The notes beneath the pieces were generated by a model. That model did not search any database, was not told the origin of the DNA, and saw only the letters and a list, made by a program, of their open reading frames with translations. A stretch of DNA of 64,000 nucleotides. Source: Azotobacter chroococcum. Its GTDB lineage: Bacteria; Pseudomonadota; Gammaproteobacteria; Pseudomonadales; Pseudomonadaceae. The position numbers and the translations under genes are program-made. The number at the start of each line of letters is the position of its first letter. Within the stretch, counting starts at the first letter, position 1. The stretch is taken from contig NZ_SMMU01000016.1 of assembly GCF_004339665.1 (NCBI RefSeq), positions 1-64,000 of the forward strand, read 5' to 3'. Of the stretch, positions 54,462 through 64,000 are shown one piece after another.

Positions 54462-56076
54462 TGCCCCCTCGCCTCCCGACCTGTCCACGCTGCCGGAGGC
54501 CGAGACGGCCCCCAGGTCGCGCAGGAAGCCGCAGCTGGTCTGGCTGGTGCCGCTGGTGGCCGCCCTCATCGGCGGCTGGCTGGCGGTGAAGTCCATCCTC
54601 GAACAGGGTCCGGTCATCAGCATCGTCTTCAAGAACGCCGAGGGCCTGGAGGCGGGCAAGACCAAGCTCAGGTACAAGGACGTGGAGATCGGCCTGGTCA
54701 CCACCGTGACCCTGTCCAAGGATCTCAAACAGGTGATCGCCACCGCGGAGCTGGTCAAGGACTTCCAGCCCCACCTGGTCGAGGACACCCGCTTCTGGCT
54801 GGTCAAGCCGCGCATTTCCGGCGGCAGCGTGACGGGACTCGGCACCGTGCTGTCCGGCTCGTACATCGGCGTGGGCGTCGGCAAGACCGACCGCGCTCAG
54901 AAGACATTCACCGCCCTGGAGGTGCCGCCGCTCATCCAGCTCGACACGCCGGGCCGCGAGTTCGTCCTGCACAGCACCGACCTCGGCTCCCTCGAACTGG
55001 GCGCGCCGGTGTTCTTCCGGCGCCTGCAGGTCGGTCAGGTGGTGGCCTACCAGCTCGACGAGAACGGCCGGGGGGTGAGCCTGCGGCTGTTCGTCCACGC
55101 GCCCTACGACCGCTTCGTCACCGACAACTCCCGCTTCTGGAACGCCAGCGGACTGGACGTCAAGCTCGGCGCCGGCGGCATCGAGGTGGATACCCAGTCC
55201 ATGGTCTCGATCCTGCTGGGCGGGGTGGCCTTCGAGACGCCGCCGGAATCCGCCGCCTCGCCGGCCGCCGCCGCCGACACCCGCTTCGAGCTGTTCGCCG
55301 ACCGGGCGCGGGCCATGCGCAATCCCGAGCGCGACGTGCTGAAGATGGTCCTGTTCTTCGACGAATCCCTGCGCGGCCTGGAAGTCGGCGCCCCGGTGGA
55401 CTTCCAGGGCATCACCCTCGGCGAGGTATCAGCCATCCGGGTGGAACTGGACCACGTCAGCCGGCGCATCGTCATGCCGGTCGAGGTGAACCTCTATCCG
55501 GAGCGACTGCGGCTGCGCTCCCGGGAAAGCACGCTGCCCAGGTTCGAAGGGGAAGCGCGCAAGCGTTTCCTCGAAGAGCTGGTCGCCACTGGCCTGCGCG
55601 CCCAGCTGCGCAGCGGCAACCTGCTCACCGGCCAGCTCTACGTCTCCCTCGACGTCTTCCCCCAGGCGAGCGCGGCCAAGATCGACTGGGAAAGCGATCC
55701 ACCGCAACTGCCCACCACGGTCGGCAGCCTGGGCGAACTGCAGGCCTCCCTGCAGCGCGTCGCCAGCAGGCTGGAAAAGCTGCCGCTGGAGCAGATCGGC
55801 GCCGACCTGCGGCAGACCCTGCAGACCACCAGTCGCCTGCTGAACCGGCTGGATACCCAGGTGGCCCCCGAGCTGGCGGCCACCCTGGGCGAGGCGCGCA
55901 AGGCCGTGGACACCGCCCAGGGCATGATGGCCGCCGACGAGCCCCTGCAGCAGGACACCCGCGAGGCCATCCGTGAGCTGGGGCGCACCGCCAAGTCCCT
56001 GCGCGCCCTGTCCGACTATCTCGAGCGTCATCCCGAAGCGCTGCTCTGGGGCAAGAAGAAGGAGACTGAACGGTGA
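54454..56076 (+). CDS. pqiB: PqiB-like MCE-domain protein
   Basis: A 540-residue protein (E. coli PqiB 546). One N-terminal helix (QLVWLVPLVAALIGGWLAVK) anchors it in the inner membrane, followed by three MCE repeats beginning near VISIVFKNAEGLEAGKTKLR, LDTPGREFVLHSTDLGSL and LKMVLFFDESLRGLEVGAPV. The C-terminal 120 residues are helical and form the needle-like tube seen in PqiB. It carries lipids across the periplasm. It overlaps pqiC by four bases. Confidence 0.92.
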   Translation: MPDAPSPPDLSTLPEAETAPRSRRKPQLVWLVPLVAALIGGWLAVKSILEQGPVISIVFKNAEGLEAGKTKLRYKDVEIGLVTTVTLSKDLKQVIATAELVKDFQPHLVEDTRFWLVKPRISGGSVTGLGTVLSGSYIGVGVGKTDRAQKTFTALEVPPLIQLDTPGREFVLHSTDLGSLELGAPVFFRRLQVGQVVAYQLDENGRGVSLRLFVHAPYDRFVTDNSRFWNASGLDVKLGAGGIEVDTQSMVSILLGGVAFETPPESAASPAAAADTRFELFADRARAMRNPERDVLKMVLFFDESLRGLEVGAPVDFQGITLGEVSAIRVELDHVSRRIVMPVEVNLYPERLRLRSRESTLPRFEGEARKRFLEELVATGLRAQLRSGNLLTGQLYVSLDVFPQASAAKIDWESDPPQLPTTVGSLGELQASLQRVASRLEKLPLEQIGADLRQTLQTTSRLLNRLDTQVAPELAATLGEARKAVDTAQGMMAADEPLQQDTREAIRELGRTAKSLRALSDYLERHPEALLWGKKKETER

Positions 56077-56672
56077 AATCCCATGCCCTGGTCCTTGCCG
56101 GCCTGGCCCTGGCCGCCCTCGCCGGCTGCGCCAGCAACGCCCCCGAAGAGCGTTTCTACACCCTCAGCGCCGTCGCCATGGCCGATGCACCGCTGGCCAG
56201 GGCGGACTACAGCGTGAGCGTGGGGCCGGTCAGCGTGCCCGAGGCGGTGGACCGGCCGCAGCTGGTCCTGCGCCGTGCGCCCAACCGGGTGGAGATCCTC
56301 GAGCAGGCACGCTGGGCCGCCCCTCTGCCGAGCGGCATCGCCCAGGTCGTCGCCGCCAATCTGACGCACCTGCTGGGCGGCGCCCGGGTCGCGGCCTACC
56401 CGCAGAGCGCCGTGGCCGATCCCGACTACCGGGTGGCGGTGGACGTGCAGCGCTTCGAGTCGGCGCCCGGCGCCGCGGCCAGCCTCGACGCCCTGTGGAC
56501 GATCCGCAGCGCCAAGGGCGCGCTGGTCAGGGCGGGCCGCTCGACGATCGACGAGCCAGCCAGGGGCGGCGACACCGAAGCCCTGGTGGCGGCCCATGAC
56601 CGGGCCCTGGCGGCACTCAGCCGGGACATCGCCCGCGCCCTGCCGGCGGCCCGCCCGGCCGCCCTCCCCTGA
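56073..56672 (+). CDS. pqiC: PqiC-like outer-membrane lipoprotein
   Basis: A 199-residue lipoprotein of the PqiC/DUF330 family. The lipobox is LAALAGC (Cys about 20), then FYTLSAVAMADAP, the family's YYxL start. SVGPVSVPEAVDRPQLVLR and a late VQRFESAPGAAASL are typical. It forms the outer-membrane dock for PqiB. It is the last gene of the operon that begins with the RND adaptor at 48719. Confidence 0.9.
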   Translation: MKSHALVLAGLALAALAGCASNAPEERFYTLSAVAMADAPLARADYSVSVGPVSVPEAVDRPQLVLRRAPNRVEILEQARWAAPLPSGIAQVVAANLTHLLGGARVAAYPQSAVADPDYRVAVDVQRFESAPGAAASLDALWTIRSAKGALVRAGRSTIDEPARGGDTEALVAAHDRALAALSRDIARALPAARPAALP

Positions 56673-56680
56673 TCGGGAAT

Positions 56681-56715
56681 GGGCCGGGCCGCCGCCCTCA
56701 AGGGACGCCCGGCCC
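56681..56715. terminator. shared GC-rich hairpin between converging genes
   Basis: GGGCCGGGC (56681-56689) and GCCCGGCCC (56707-56715) form a perfect 9-bp stem 9 bases after pqiC. The distal arm lies in the last codons of the convergent AI-2E gene. There is no clear U-run. Confidence 0.35.
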
Positions 56716-57801
56716 GCCGGCTTCGACCTCGGCAGGCTGGTCGTCCACCCACTGCCAGAACAGGCGATAACCCACGGCCAGGACGATCGGCCCAATGAAC
56801 AGGCCGAGGATGCCGCTGGCCACCATGCCGCCGAGCGCACCGATCAGCACCACCGGCATCGGCACGTCCACGCCGCGGCCGAGCAGCAGCGGCTTGAGCA
56901 CGTTGTCCACCAGGCCGGCGAGGACGCTGTAGACGGCGAACACGATGGTGGTCACGCTGGCGCCTTCCGTGGAAAAGACGTAGATGATCACCGGCACGGT
57001 GATCAGGGTCGCCGGCACCTGGATGATGCCGAGCAGCAGGACCGCCAGGGCCAGCAGGCCGGCGCCCGGGACGCCCATGAGCACGAAGCCGACGCCGACC
57101 AGCAGCATCTGGATGAAGGCGATGCCGAGCACCCCCTGGGCCACGGTGCGGATGGTGGCCGTGCACAGCTCGACGAGCGACTCGCCTCTTTCCGGGCCGA
57201 CGATCCGTACGGCGATGCGATGGGCGCTGCGATGGCCGAGTTCGCCGAAGGCCATCATGATGCCGGCGATGATCAGGGCAGCGATGAAGAGCAGAAAGCC
57301 GGCGCCGATGCTGGCGATCCTGGCCAGCAGGCCGAGCAGGAACTCGCGGATTTGTGGCCTGTACTTCTCCAACGAGCCGGACAGGTCGGAAGCCGCCTGC
57401 TGCCAGAGGTCATGCACGGGCTGGCCGATCACCGGCCAGTTGGCCACCGACTCGGACGGCGGCGGAATGCGCAGGGAGTCGCTCCTGACGGTTTCCATGA
57501 CCTGCTGCGCCGACTCGACGAGCGAGATGCCGAGCAGGTAGATCGGCACCATCAGGATCAGCAGGCCGACCACCACGATGAGGCTGGCCGTCTGACCCTC
57601 GTGATGACCCAGTCGGGCACCGAGCCGGCGCTGCAGCGGATAGAGCATGACCGCGAGGATCAGCGACCAGAGCATCAGCTCGAGAAAGGGGCGGAAGACC
57701 TGGTAGCAGTAGATCGTCAGCACGGCGATCAGGCCAGCGCGGATCAGGACATCGAGCAGGCCTTTGGAGAGCTGCAAGTTTGGAGCGAGTTTCGGCGACA
57801 T
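56698..57801 (-). CDS. AI-2E family transporter (PerM/TqsA-like)
   Basis: A 367-residue protein with seven to eight helices in the AI-2E exporter pattern: two N-terminal helices (LLDVLIRAGLIAVLTIYCYQ and FLELMLWSLILAVMLYPLQR), a soluble central region, and a C-terminal membrane part with GVLGIAFIQMLLVGVGFVLMG. The family name comes from TqsA, but members have varied roles, including ion antiport. It is not part of the convergent pqi operon. The substrate is unknown. Confidence 0.88.
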   Translation of the reverse strand: MSPKLAPNLQLSKGLLDVLIRAGLIAVLTIYCYQVFRPFLELMLWSLILAVMLYPLQRRLGARLGHHEGQTASLIVVVGLLILMVPIYLLGISLVESAQQVMETVRSDSLRIPPPSESVANWPVIGQPVHDLWQQAASDLSGSLEKYRPQIREFLLGLLARIASIGAGFLLFIAALIIAGIMMAFGELGHRSAHRIAVRIVGPERGESLVELCTATIRTVAQGVLGIAFIQMLLVGVGFVLMGVPGAGLLALAVLLLGIIQVPATLITVPVIIYVFSTEGASVTTIVFAVYSVLAGLVDNVLKPLLLGRGVDVPMPVVLIGALGGMVASGILGLFIGPIVLAVGYRLFWQWVDDQPAEVEAGGPGVP

Positions 57802-58688
57802 GAAAAATCCCTTTCGTGGCTGAACGGCGCGTCCTGTCCGGGCGGTCTGGTCGACACTTCGAAAGTCGGGCCGAAGGCTCTCACTGAGGGAACCAGGCGC
57901 CGATAGAGCATAGTCCAGGCAGCGAAGCCGGCTGCGCGGCAGCTCGACGCCGGCGCCTCGAACCCCCGCGGCATGGCCGGTCGAAATTTCAGTCCGGAAA
58001 CGGGCGGGACAATTCCGCTCCCGGACGACAAGGTTTCATCGATATGACTCTCGACGCGCACGCGCAGAAGCAGAGTATTCCGAGGCCGAAGTTTCCCGGT
58101 CGATCTCTCGACAACGGCGAAAACTTCTTTCGACGGAAGCAGCGCCATGGAAGATGCCTTTCGCCGCGCATTCCCGGTAAAAACCAGCCTCGGCCCGATA
58201 CGGAAATCGCCTTGACGATTCTTTGACGAAATATCTGTTAATAAACTTCAGCGGTGCCTTGCCACAGGGGGCATGCGGGCAGCGCTTGCCGAGGATATAG
58301 GGCTATCCCGGTCGGGCCGGGTTGCATACCGGCGACGAACGATTTCCGGGAAAACGCCAATGGAGGTTCGAAGCACCGTATCGAGCCAGTTCGAACCGGA
58401 AGACTGGCCGCGATCGGCCAGCACGACACTCGCCGGGCACGACTGATTCTTCGCCAAGCGTTTCATTTGCACTTCACAGCGACGCCCAGTTCCTGGACGA
58501 ACAGGCCGGAACCCTTCCTTCGCGAAATGACCGCCCACTTTCGCGAGGTCGGCTTCAGTTCGATCCGCGAGCCGTCCAGCGTCATCACGACTTTCCGGCC
58601 CCGCGCGCAATACGACGGTCCTGGAAGCCATGACTGCACGGACCGCGAAAAAGCTATTTCCGAGACAGCACACTTAGGAACTGAACGA
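57802..58688. other. 887-base intergenic region before the fatty acyl-AMP ligase gene
   Basis: It separates two divergent genes. Bases 58213-58250 are AT-rich with two TTGACG boxes and TTAATAA, a possible promoter area, but spacing does not fit a clear sigma-70 pair. Open frames of 60-141 codons occur on both strands, none resembling a known family. The region after 58250 reads like former coding DNA, but no product was identified. Confidence 0.5.
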
Positions 58689-60434
58689 ATGGCCGATCTT
58701 TATATGTCCGCGACGCTTTCCCGGCACGCCCTGCCCCAGCGTCTGGCCGATTTTCCGACACTGGCGGAAGCCCTCGATTACGCCGCGCTCGGGCATACCG
58801 GCCTGAACTTCTATGACGGCCGCTGCCGGCTGACGGCCGTCGTCCAGTACGCGACCCTGAGAGGGGCGGCGCAGGCCACCGCCAGGCGCCTGCACGGGCT
58901 GGGTCTGCAGCGGGGCGACCGGGTCGCCTTGATCGCCGATACCGATGCGGATTTCGTGGAGGCGTTCTACGCCTGCCAATATGCCGGTTTCATCGCGGTG
59001 CCCCTGCCCATTCCATCCGGTCTGGGCAGCCATGCCTCCTATGTGGAAAAGCTCAGGGGCCTGCTGGGCAGTTGCGCGCCGAGCGCCGTCCTGGCGCCTG
59101 CCGGCTGGCTGCCGTTCGCCCGCGAGGCCGCCGACTCCTGCGCCCCGCGCTTCGTCGGCACGCTCCAGGAGATCAGGAGCCACGCGGTTCCGTCCGTGTC
59201 GCTGGAGCCTTCGCGGCCGGACGAGGTCGCCTATCTGCAGTACACCTCGGGCAGCACCCGCTTTCCCCGCGGCGTGGTCGTCACCCAGCGGGCGGCCATG
59301 GCCAACCTGCAGGTCATCGCCCGGTACGGCATCGGCCTGCGTCCGGCCGACCGCTGCGTCTCCTGGCTGCCGTTCTATCACGACCTCGGGCTGGTGGGCT
59401 TCGTCCTCAGCCCGATGGCCTCGCAGTTGTCGGTGGACTATCTGCGCACCCAGGATTTCGCCATGCGGCCGCGGCAGTGGCTCCAGCTGATCAGCCAGAA
59501 CCGCGGCACCGTCACCTCCGCCCCGCCCTTCGGCTACGACCTCTGCTCGCGCCGCACCCGGGAAGGCGAAGCCGCCCGCTTCGATCTGTCCAGCTGGCGT
59601 GTCGCCGGAACCGGCGCCGAACCGATCCGCGCCGAGGTGTTGCAGCGCTTCGCCGAACAGTTCGCACCGGCGGGCTTCGATCCCAAGGCCTTCGTGCCCG
59701 GTTACGGCCTGGCGGAATGCACCCTGAGCGTCAGCTTCGCCCGCCGTGGCGTCGGCCTGCAGGTCGACCGGGTCGAGCGCCGGGCCCTGGAGCACCTGTC
59801 GCAGGCCGTGCCCTTCGACGGCGAGGACGACAAGGCCAGCACCTTCGTCAATTGCGGCGCCGCCCTGCCCGGCCACCGGCTGGAAATCCGCGACGCGGCC
59901 GGACGGCCGCTGGCCGAGCGCCAGATCGGCCGGGTGATGGTGCAGGGGCCCAGCCTGATGTCGGGCTATTTCCGCGACGAGGAGTCGACCCGGGCCGTGC
60001 TGGAGGACGGCTGGCTGGATACCGGCGACCTCGGCTACCTGCATGACGGCGAGCTGTTCATCACCGGGCGGCAGAAGGACCTGCTCATCGTCCGCGGGCG
60101 CAACATCTGGCCCCAAGACATCGAGGCCCTGGTCGAGTCGCAGCCCGACGTGCGGCCCGGCGACGTGATCGCCTTCCTGGTGCCGGCGGACCCCGAGCCC
60201 CGCGTCGTGGTGCAGGTGCAGTGCCGGATCACCGATGCGCAGAAGCGCGAACAGTTGGTCCGCACCCTGAGCGGGCTGATCAACAGCGAATTCGGTCTCG
60301 CCGCCCAGGTGGAGCCGGTCCCGCCGCATTCCCTGCCGCGCACCTCTTCGGGCAAACCCTCGCGCGCCGAGGCACGCAAGCGTTTCCTCGCCCTGGCGCA
60401 GCCCGCAGCCGAGCCTTCGGTGGCGCTCGACTAG
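58689..60434 (+). CDS. stand-alone fatty acyl-AMP ligase (FAAL)
   Basis: A 581-residue adenylate-forming enzyme. Motifs in order: YLQYTSGSTRFPRGVVVT (P-loop, near 180), GYGLAECTLSVSF (about 340), WLDTGDLGYLHDG (about 445), and KDLLIVRGRNIWPQDIEALV, the FAAL/FACL hinge. RTSSGKPSRAEA near the C-terminus carries the catalytic Lys. These match FAALs, which activate fatty acids for transfer to an acyl carrier protein rather than CoA. No ACP, PKS or NRPS gene is adjacent, so the acceptor is unknown. An intrinsic terminator follows. Confidence 0.87.
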   Translation: MADLYMSATLSRHALPQRLADFPTLAEALDYAALGHTGLNFYDGRCRLTAVVQYATLRGAAQATARRLHGLGLQRGDRVALIADTDADFVEAFYACQYAGFIAVPLPIPSGLGSHASYVEKLRGLLGSCAPSAVLAPAGWLPFAREAADSCAPRFVGTLQEIRSHAVPSVSLEPSRPDEVAYLQYTSGSTRFPRGVVVTQRAAMANLQVIARYGIGLRPADRCVSWLPFYHDLGLVGFVLSPMASQLSVDYLRTQDFAMRPRQWLQLISQNRGTVTSAPPFGYDLCSRRTREGEAARFDLSSWRVAGTGAEPIRAEVLQRFAEQFAPAGFDPKAFVPGYGLAECTLSVSFARRGVGLQVDRVERRALEHLSQAVPFDGEDDKASTFVNCGAALPGHRLEIRDAAGRPLAERQIGRVMVQGPSLMSGYFRDEESTRAVLEDGWLDTGDLGYLHDGELFITGRQKDLLIVRGRNIWPQDIEALVESQPDVRPGDVIAFLVPADPEPRVVVQVQCRITDAQKREQLVRTLSGLINSEFGLAAQVEPVPPHSLPRTSSGKPSRAEARKRFLALAQPAAEPSVALD

Positions 60435-60468
60435 CGGCCTGTCACTGGCCGGCCGCAGGGGCCGCCAG

Positions 60469-60497
60469 TGTGGGATGAACATAAGGTTTCATCCTGA
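60469..60497. repeat. 29-bp palindromic repeat, left copy
   Basis: Begins TGTGGGATGAA and ends TTTCATCCTGA, so it can form a GGATGAA/TTCATCC hairpin. An inverted copy at 62094-62122 matches in 26 of 29 positions. The two enclose the AT-rich islet. Confidence 0.7.
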
Positions 60498-60506
60498 TCC
60501 ATCCCC

Positions 60507-60539
60507 GAAAGCCGCTGTTTCTGGCGGCTTTTTGCTTTT
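60507..60539 (+). terminator. intrinsic terminator after the FAAL gene
   Basis: AAAGCCGC pairs with GCGGCTTT across a short loop (TGTTTCTG), followed by TTTTGCTTTT. It ends about 105 bases after the stop codon. Confidence 0.8.
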
Positions 60540-60676
60540 CGGTGAAAGCAGACTCGCAGTGAGAATAAGGAATCAGCCTAAAAGATTGGCTTGTTGTATC
60601 CCATTTCGCTGCTTGGGAATTGCATTGATGACCATCAAACTTGGTCATGCACTCATCTGAGTAAATGCTTATTTAC

Positions 60677-61411
60677 TTACGCCATTGGCAACATGTTTAA
60701 CAAAAACTTCCTGGCCGCCTGAGAGTCACGACCTCTGCTGCTCGGGTGCTGTATTCTATAGCATTGAATTTGATCATAGAGTTGAAACTGCCAAAGCTGT
60801 TTATTTGGTATGCCCTGCAGGGAAAAATCACTCGCATTTGTACAAACGCTACCTTCACCTTTATAAGGGAAAAATTCCTGACGCACCATTGCTGTCGTCG
60901 AGCCGTTAGCAAATATAATAATTTCTGGTTTGAAAAGGCGTATCTGAAGCTTTAGCAAGAGCTCTGAGTAATATTTGATTGCGGAAAACTGAGGAGAGCA
61001 CATGGGGTTGCCTTTATTCCAGGCAAAGCAGAAGAGATTTGACCAAATGAGACCATCGCTACCACACCGTGCAGCTATCGAGCGCAACAAATTGAAATAA
61101 CTAAACCCCTTGTCGCAAGGTCGTGCTAAAAATTTTTCTTGAAGCATCTGATGCTTGGTTAGCGCACTTAAAATATATTGTTCCAAACTGCTGAACGATT
61201 CGTTGTCCTTGAGAACACTCCACCCCTTAGTTTCACGACCAACAACCATGATCCTATATTTAGCAGAAGAATAATTGCGGGGTAGGCTAGGAATAAAAAT
61301 CCCCGTAAGTCCAGAAAATTCAGGCTCATGGTGCCGACTTTTATCGATCAAGGCTCTATCTATTCCTCTGATGATAGAAAGATATTCCTCGGCAATGGAT
61401 TCTATATTCAA
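60677..61411 (-). CDS. hypothetical protein, uracil-DNA-glycosylase-like superfamily
   Basis: A 244-residue protein encoded by AT-rich DNA quite unlike the flanking genes. The segment YRIMVVGRETKGW resembles the (V/I)GQETNGW motif of an uncharacterised UDG-like family, and DGLIWSNLFCFAW fits the following conserved W-x-N region. The C-terminal half has KPEIIIFANG, as in the second strand motif of such folds. Enzymatic activity is not established. It lies between the two inverted 29-bp repeats, with the small gene upstream on the same strand, which suggests a transferred cassette. Confidence 0.7.
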   Translation of the reverse strand: MNIESIAEEYLSIIRGIDRALIDKSRHHEPEFSGLTGIFIPSLPRNYSSAKYRIMVVGRETKGWSVLKDNESFSSLEQYILSALTKHQMLQEKFLARPCDKGFSYFNLLRSIAARCGSDGLIWSNLFCFAWNKGNPMCSPQFSAIKYYSELLLKLQIRLFKPEIIIFANGSTTAMVRQEFFPYKGEGSVCTNASDFSLQGIPNKQLWQFQLYDQIQCYRIQHPSSRGRDSQAARKFLLNMLPMA

Positions 61412-61472
61412 TTGAAAATTCCTTTTTGCATTCTTAAAGAGTGGGCGGTTGCAGAAGCTGAGTGCAACACGG

Positions 61473-61664
61473 TTACTGACTGCTTACTAACAAACATCTA
61501 AGGGCTTCGCACAATGCGTCGTCCTCGATATAAAAAATTGACGGACAGGCCTCCGGACTCCTAATTGCATTGAACAGAAGTTGCCCTAGACGAAATTCAG
61601 GCTGCTGAAGCCAGACCTCCCGAAGCAAGGCTAGCGTTTCGTCAATACGCTCTGGGTCGCGCAT
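61473..61664 (-). CDS. small conserved-type protein (63 aa)
   Basis: MRDPERIDETLALLREVW, then RLGQLLFNAI and a C-terminal SIFYIEDDALCEALR. This pattern (basic start, LGQL-x-x-NA, FYIEDD) recurs in a family of short bacterial proteins of unknown function that I recognise only by pattern. It starts three bases after the stop of a preceding frame on the same strand, with GGAGGT as ribosome site, and lies 60 bases before the UDG-like gene. Lower GC than the flanking core genes. Confidence 0.7.
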   Translation of the reverse strand: MRDPERIDETLALLREVWLQQPEFRLGQLLFNAIRSPEACPSIFYIEDDALCEALRCLLVSSQ

Positions 61665-61666
61665 GC

Positions 61667-61773
61667 TCAGACCTCCAGCAATGCATTTAATGAACTAAGG
61701 GGTAAGTCGCGTGCGATTGAACGGTTCGTTGGCAATAATGGCTCACTCCCGCTATTAGCCACTGGGCGGTTGC
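61667..61773 (-). pseudogene. possible 3' remnant of a truncated gene upstream of the 63-aa gene
   Basis: The frame ending at 61667 encodes a tail (ANSGSEPLLPTNRSIARDLP and about 13 more residues) whose stop is two bases before the next ATG, the spacing of a coupled gene pair. The 5' part cannot be recognised and runs towards the MITE-like element. I take it as the end of a gene that lost its beginning; it may also be chance. Confidence 0.3.
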
Positions 61774-61859
61774 AAAACGCCTTATGCCGCCGTGCTTTAT
61801 GTTTTTCCTTATTGTCTATGGATAATAAATCCGAACGCTTGGTGGGGGTGTCCGCTTCT

Positions 61860-62033
61860 GGCCGATTCTGTTGAAAAAGTCCCTTCGGCCGGTTTTCAAG
61901 CAGTTTTAAAGTGCAGCTTGACCTCTTCACTGATCGCTGTTTTTACATCATTTTTTGGAAATCAATTTTTCTTCCCACAACTTGATTGAGCGGAAAAACC
62001 GAGCTTTTCAACAGAATCGGCCGACCCCTGCCT
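61860..62033. mobile_element. MITE-like element or insertion-sequence remnant
   Basis: The left end GGCCGATTCTGTTGAAAA (61860-61877) is repeated in inverted form at 62015-62032 as the exact complement TTTTCAACAGAATCGGCC. About 137 bases of AT-rich non-coding sequence lie between. TTCAACAG-type ends are common for insertion sequences in Pseudomonas. No transposase frame is inside, so it is a deletion derivative or MITE. No clear target duplication was seen. Confidence 0.6.
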
Positions 62034-62093
62034 ATCGCAGCGGATCGGCCGGGGACGCGGCACCTCGTCAGTGCACACGTCCTCTCGCTCGAC

Positions 62094-62122
62094 TCAGGAT
62101 GAAACTCTATTTTCATCCCACA
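62094..62122. repeat. 29-bp palindromic repeat, right (inverted) copy
   Basis: Inverted copy of 60469-60497 with three differences. It ends 26 bases before the glmS stop codon. It may also serve as a transcription stop hairpin for glmS. Confidence 0.7.
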
Positions 62123-62148
62123 ACAGCAGGGCCGGAACCCGGCCGCGT

Positions 62149-63984
<1,836 letters not shown>

Positions 63985-64000
63985 GGTGGTTCTCCTTAGG

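Noticed and set aside
58248-58673. A 141-codon minus-strand frame before the FAAL gene
   Set aside because: No ribosome site, no recognisable family, and composition like neighbouring shadow frames.
61442-61774. A 12-bp direct repeat (TGGGCGGTTGCA) on both sides of the 63-aa gene, suggesting an integron cassette
   Set aside because: The flanking bases do not fit attC core sites (GTTRRRY and RYYYAAC), no integrase is present, and a 12-mer repeated once is weak evidence.

Overview
The window is high-GC DNA of a gammaproteobacterium of the Pseudomonadaceae. Several things support this: the recC-recB-recD order, a GacA-box-driven Rsm small RNA, a Pseudomonas-type REP pair, and a split-pqiA operon behind an RND pump. 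The combination of a csc sucrose cluster with glmS at the right edge fits Azotobacter best. That genus call is inference from gene content and was not tested by a search.

Left part (1-9330). The tail of a chemoreceptor gene is followed by sixA, a possible 60-residue gene and a CHAD-domain gene on the plus strand. An eight-gene minus-strand operon of the yjfI-yjfJ-yjfK-yjfL-yjfM-yjfC type follows: a DUF2170 protein, a PspA homologue, a rhomboid-like protein, an ion channel, DUF2491, DUF350, a DUF1190 lipoprotein and a glutathionylspermidine-synthase-like ATP-grasp protein. The channel gene has a stop codon exactly where the tyrosine of the TVGYGD selectivity filter should be. A sigma-70-like promoter flanked by a pair of palindromic operator-like sites precedes the operon. 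Next come an antitoxin-like HTH relic, a REP pair and the Rsm sRNA.

Middle part (9331-33302). recC-recB-recD, nhaA, an Arc-type regulator and a hemolysin III family gene precede a sugar region. That region holds a lower-GC GH97 glucosidase, a ScrY-like porin, a CscB-like sucrose permease, a CscA-like GH32 sucrase, a remnant of a cscR-like gene, a LacI regulator divergent from a GH13 alpha-glucosidase, and an intact cscR-like regulator. Two operator families are visible: GTTAACGTTAAC near the porin and permease, and AAAGCGCTTT between the LacI and GH13 genes. Together these genes would import sucrose and other glucosides across both membranes and hydrolyse them.

Right-middle part (33537-48632). 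Two tandem TctC/Bug-type binding proteins, a sigma-54 activator fused to a TPR-like region, a DUF917 protein, an Asp/Glu racemase family protein and a C69-type dipeptidase look like one uncharacterised catabolic locus. They are followed by a DUF3313 lipoprotein gene, a DUF5064 gene, and an operon of DUF3141, phosphotransacetylase, acetate kinase and FabI.

Right part (48719-64000). An RND pump (periplasmic adaptor plus inner-membrane transporter) is tightly linked to pqiA (two half genes), pqiB and pqiC. Then come an AI-2E family transporter, a fatty acyl-AMP ligase behind an apparently empty 0.9-kb leader, and an AT-rich islet of about 1.6 kb. The islet carries a UDG-like gene, a small gene and a MITE-like element, and is bounded by two inverted 29-bp repeats. 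glmS closes the window.
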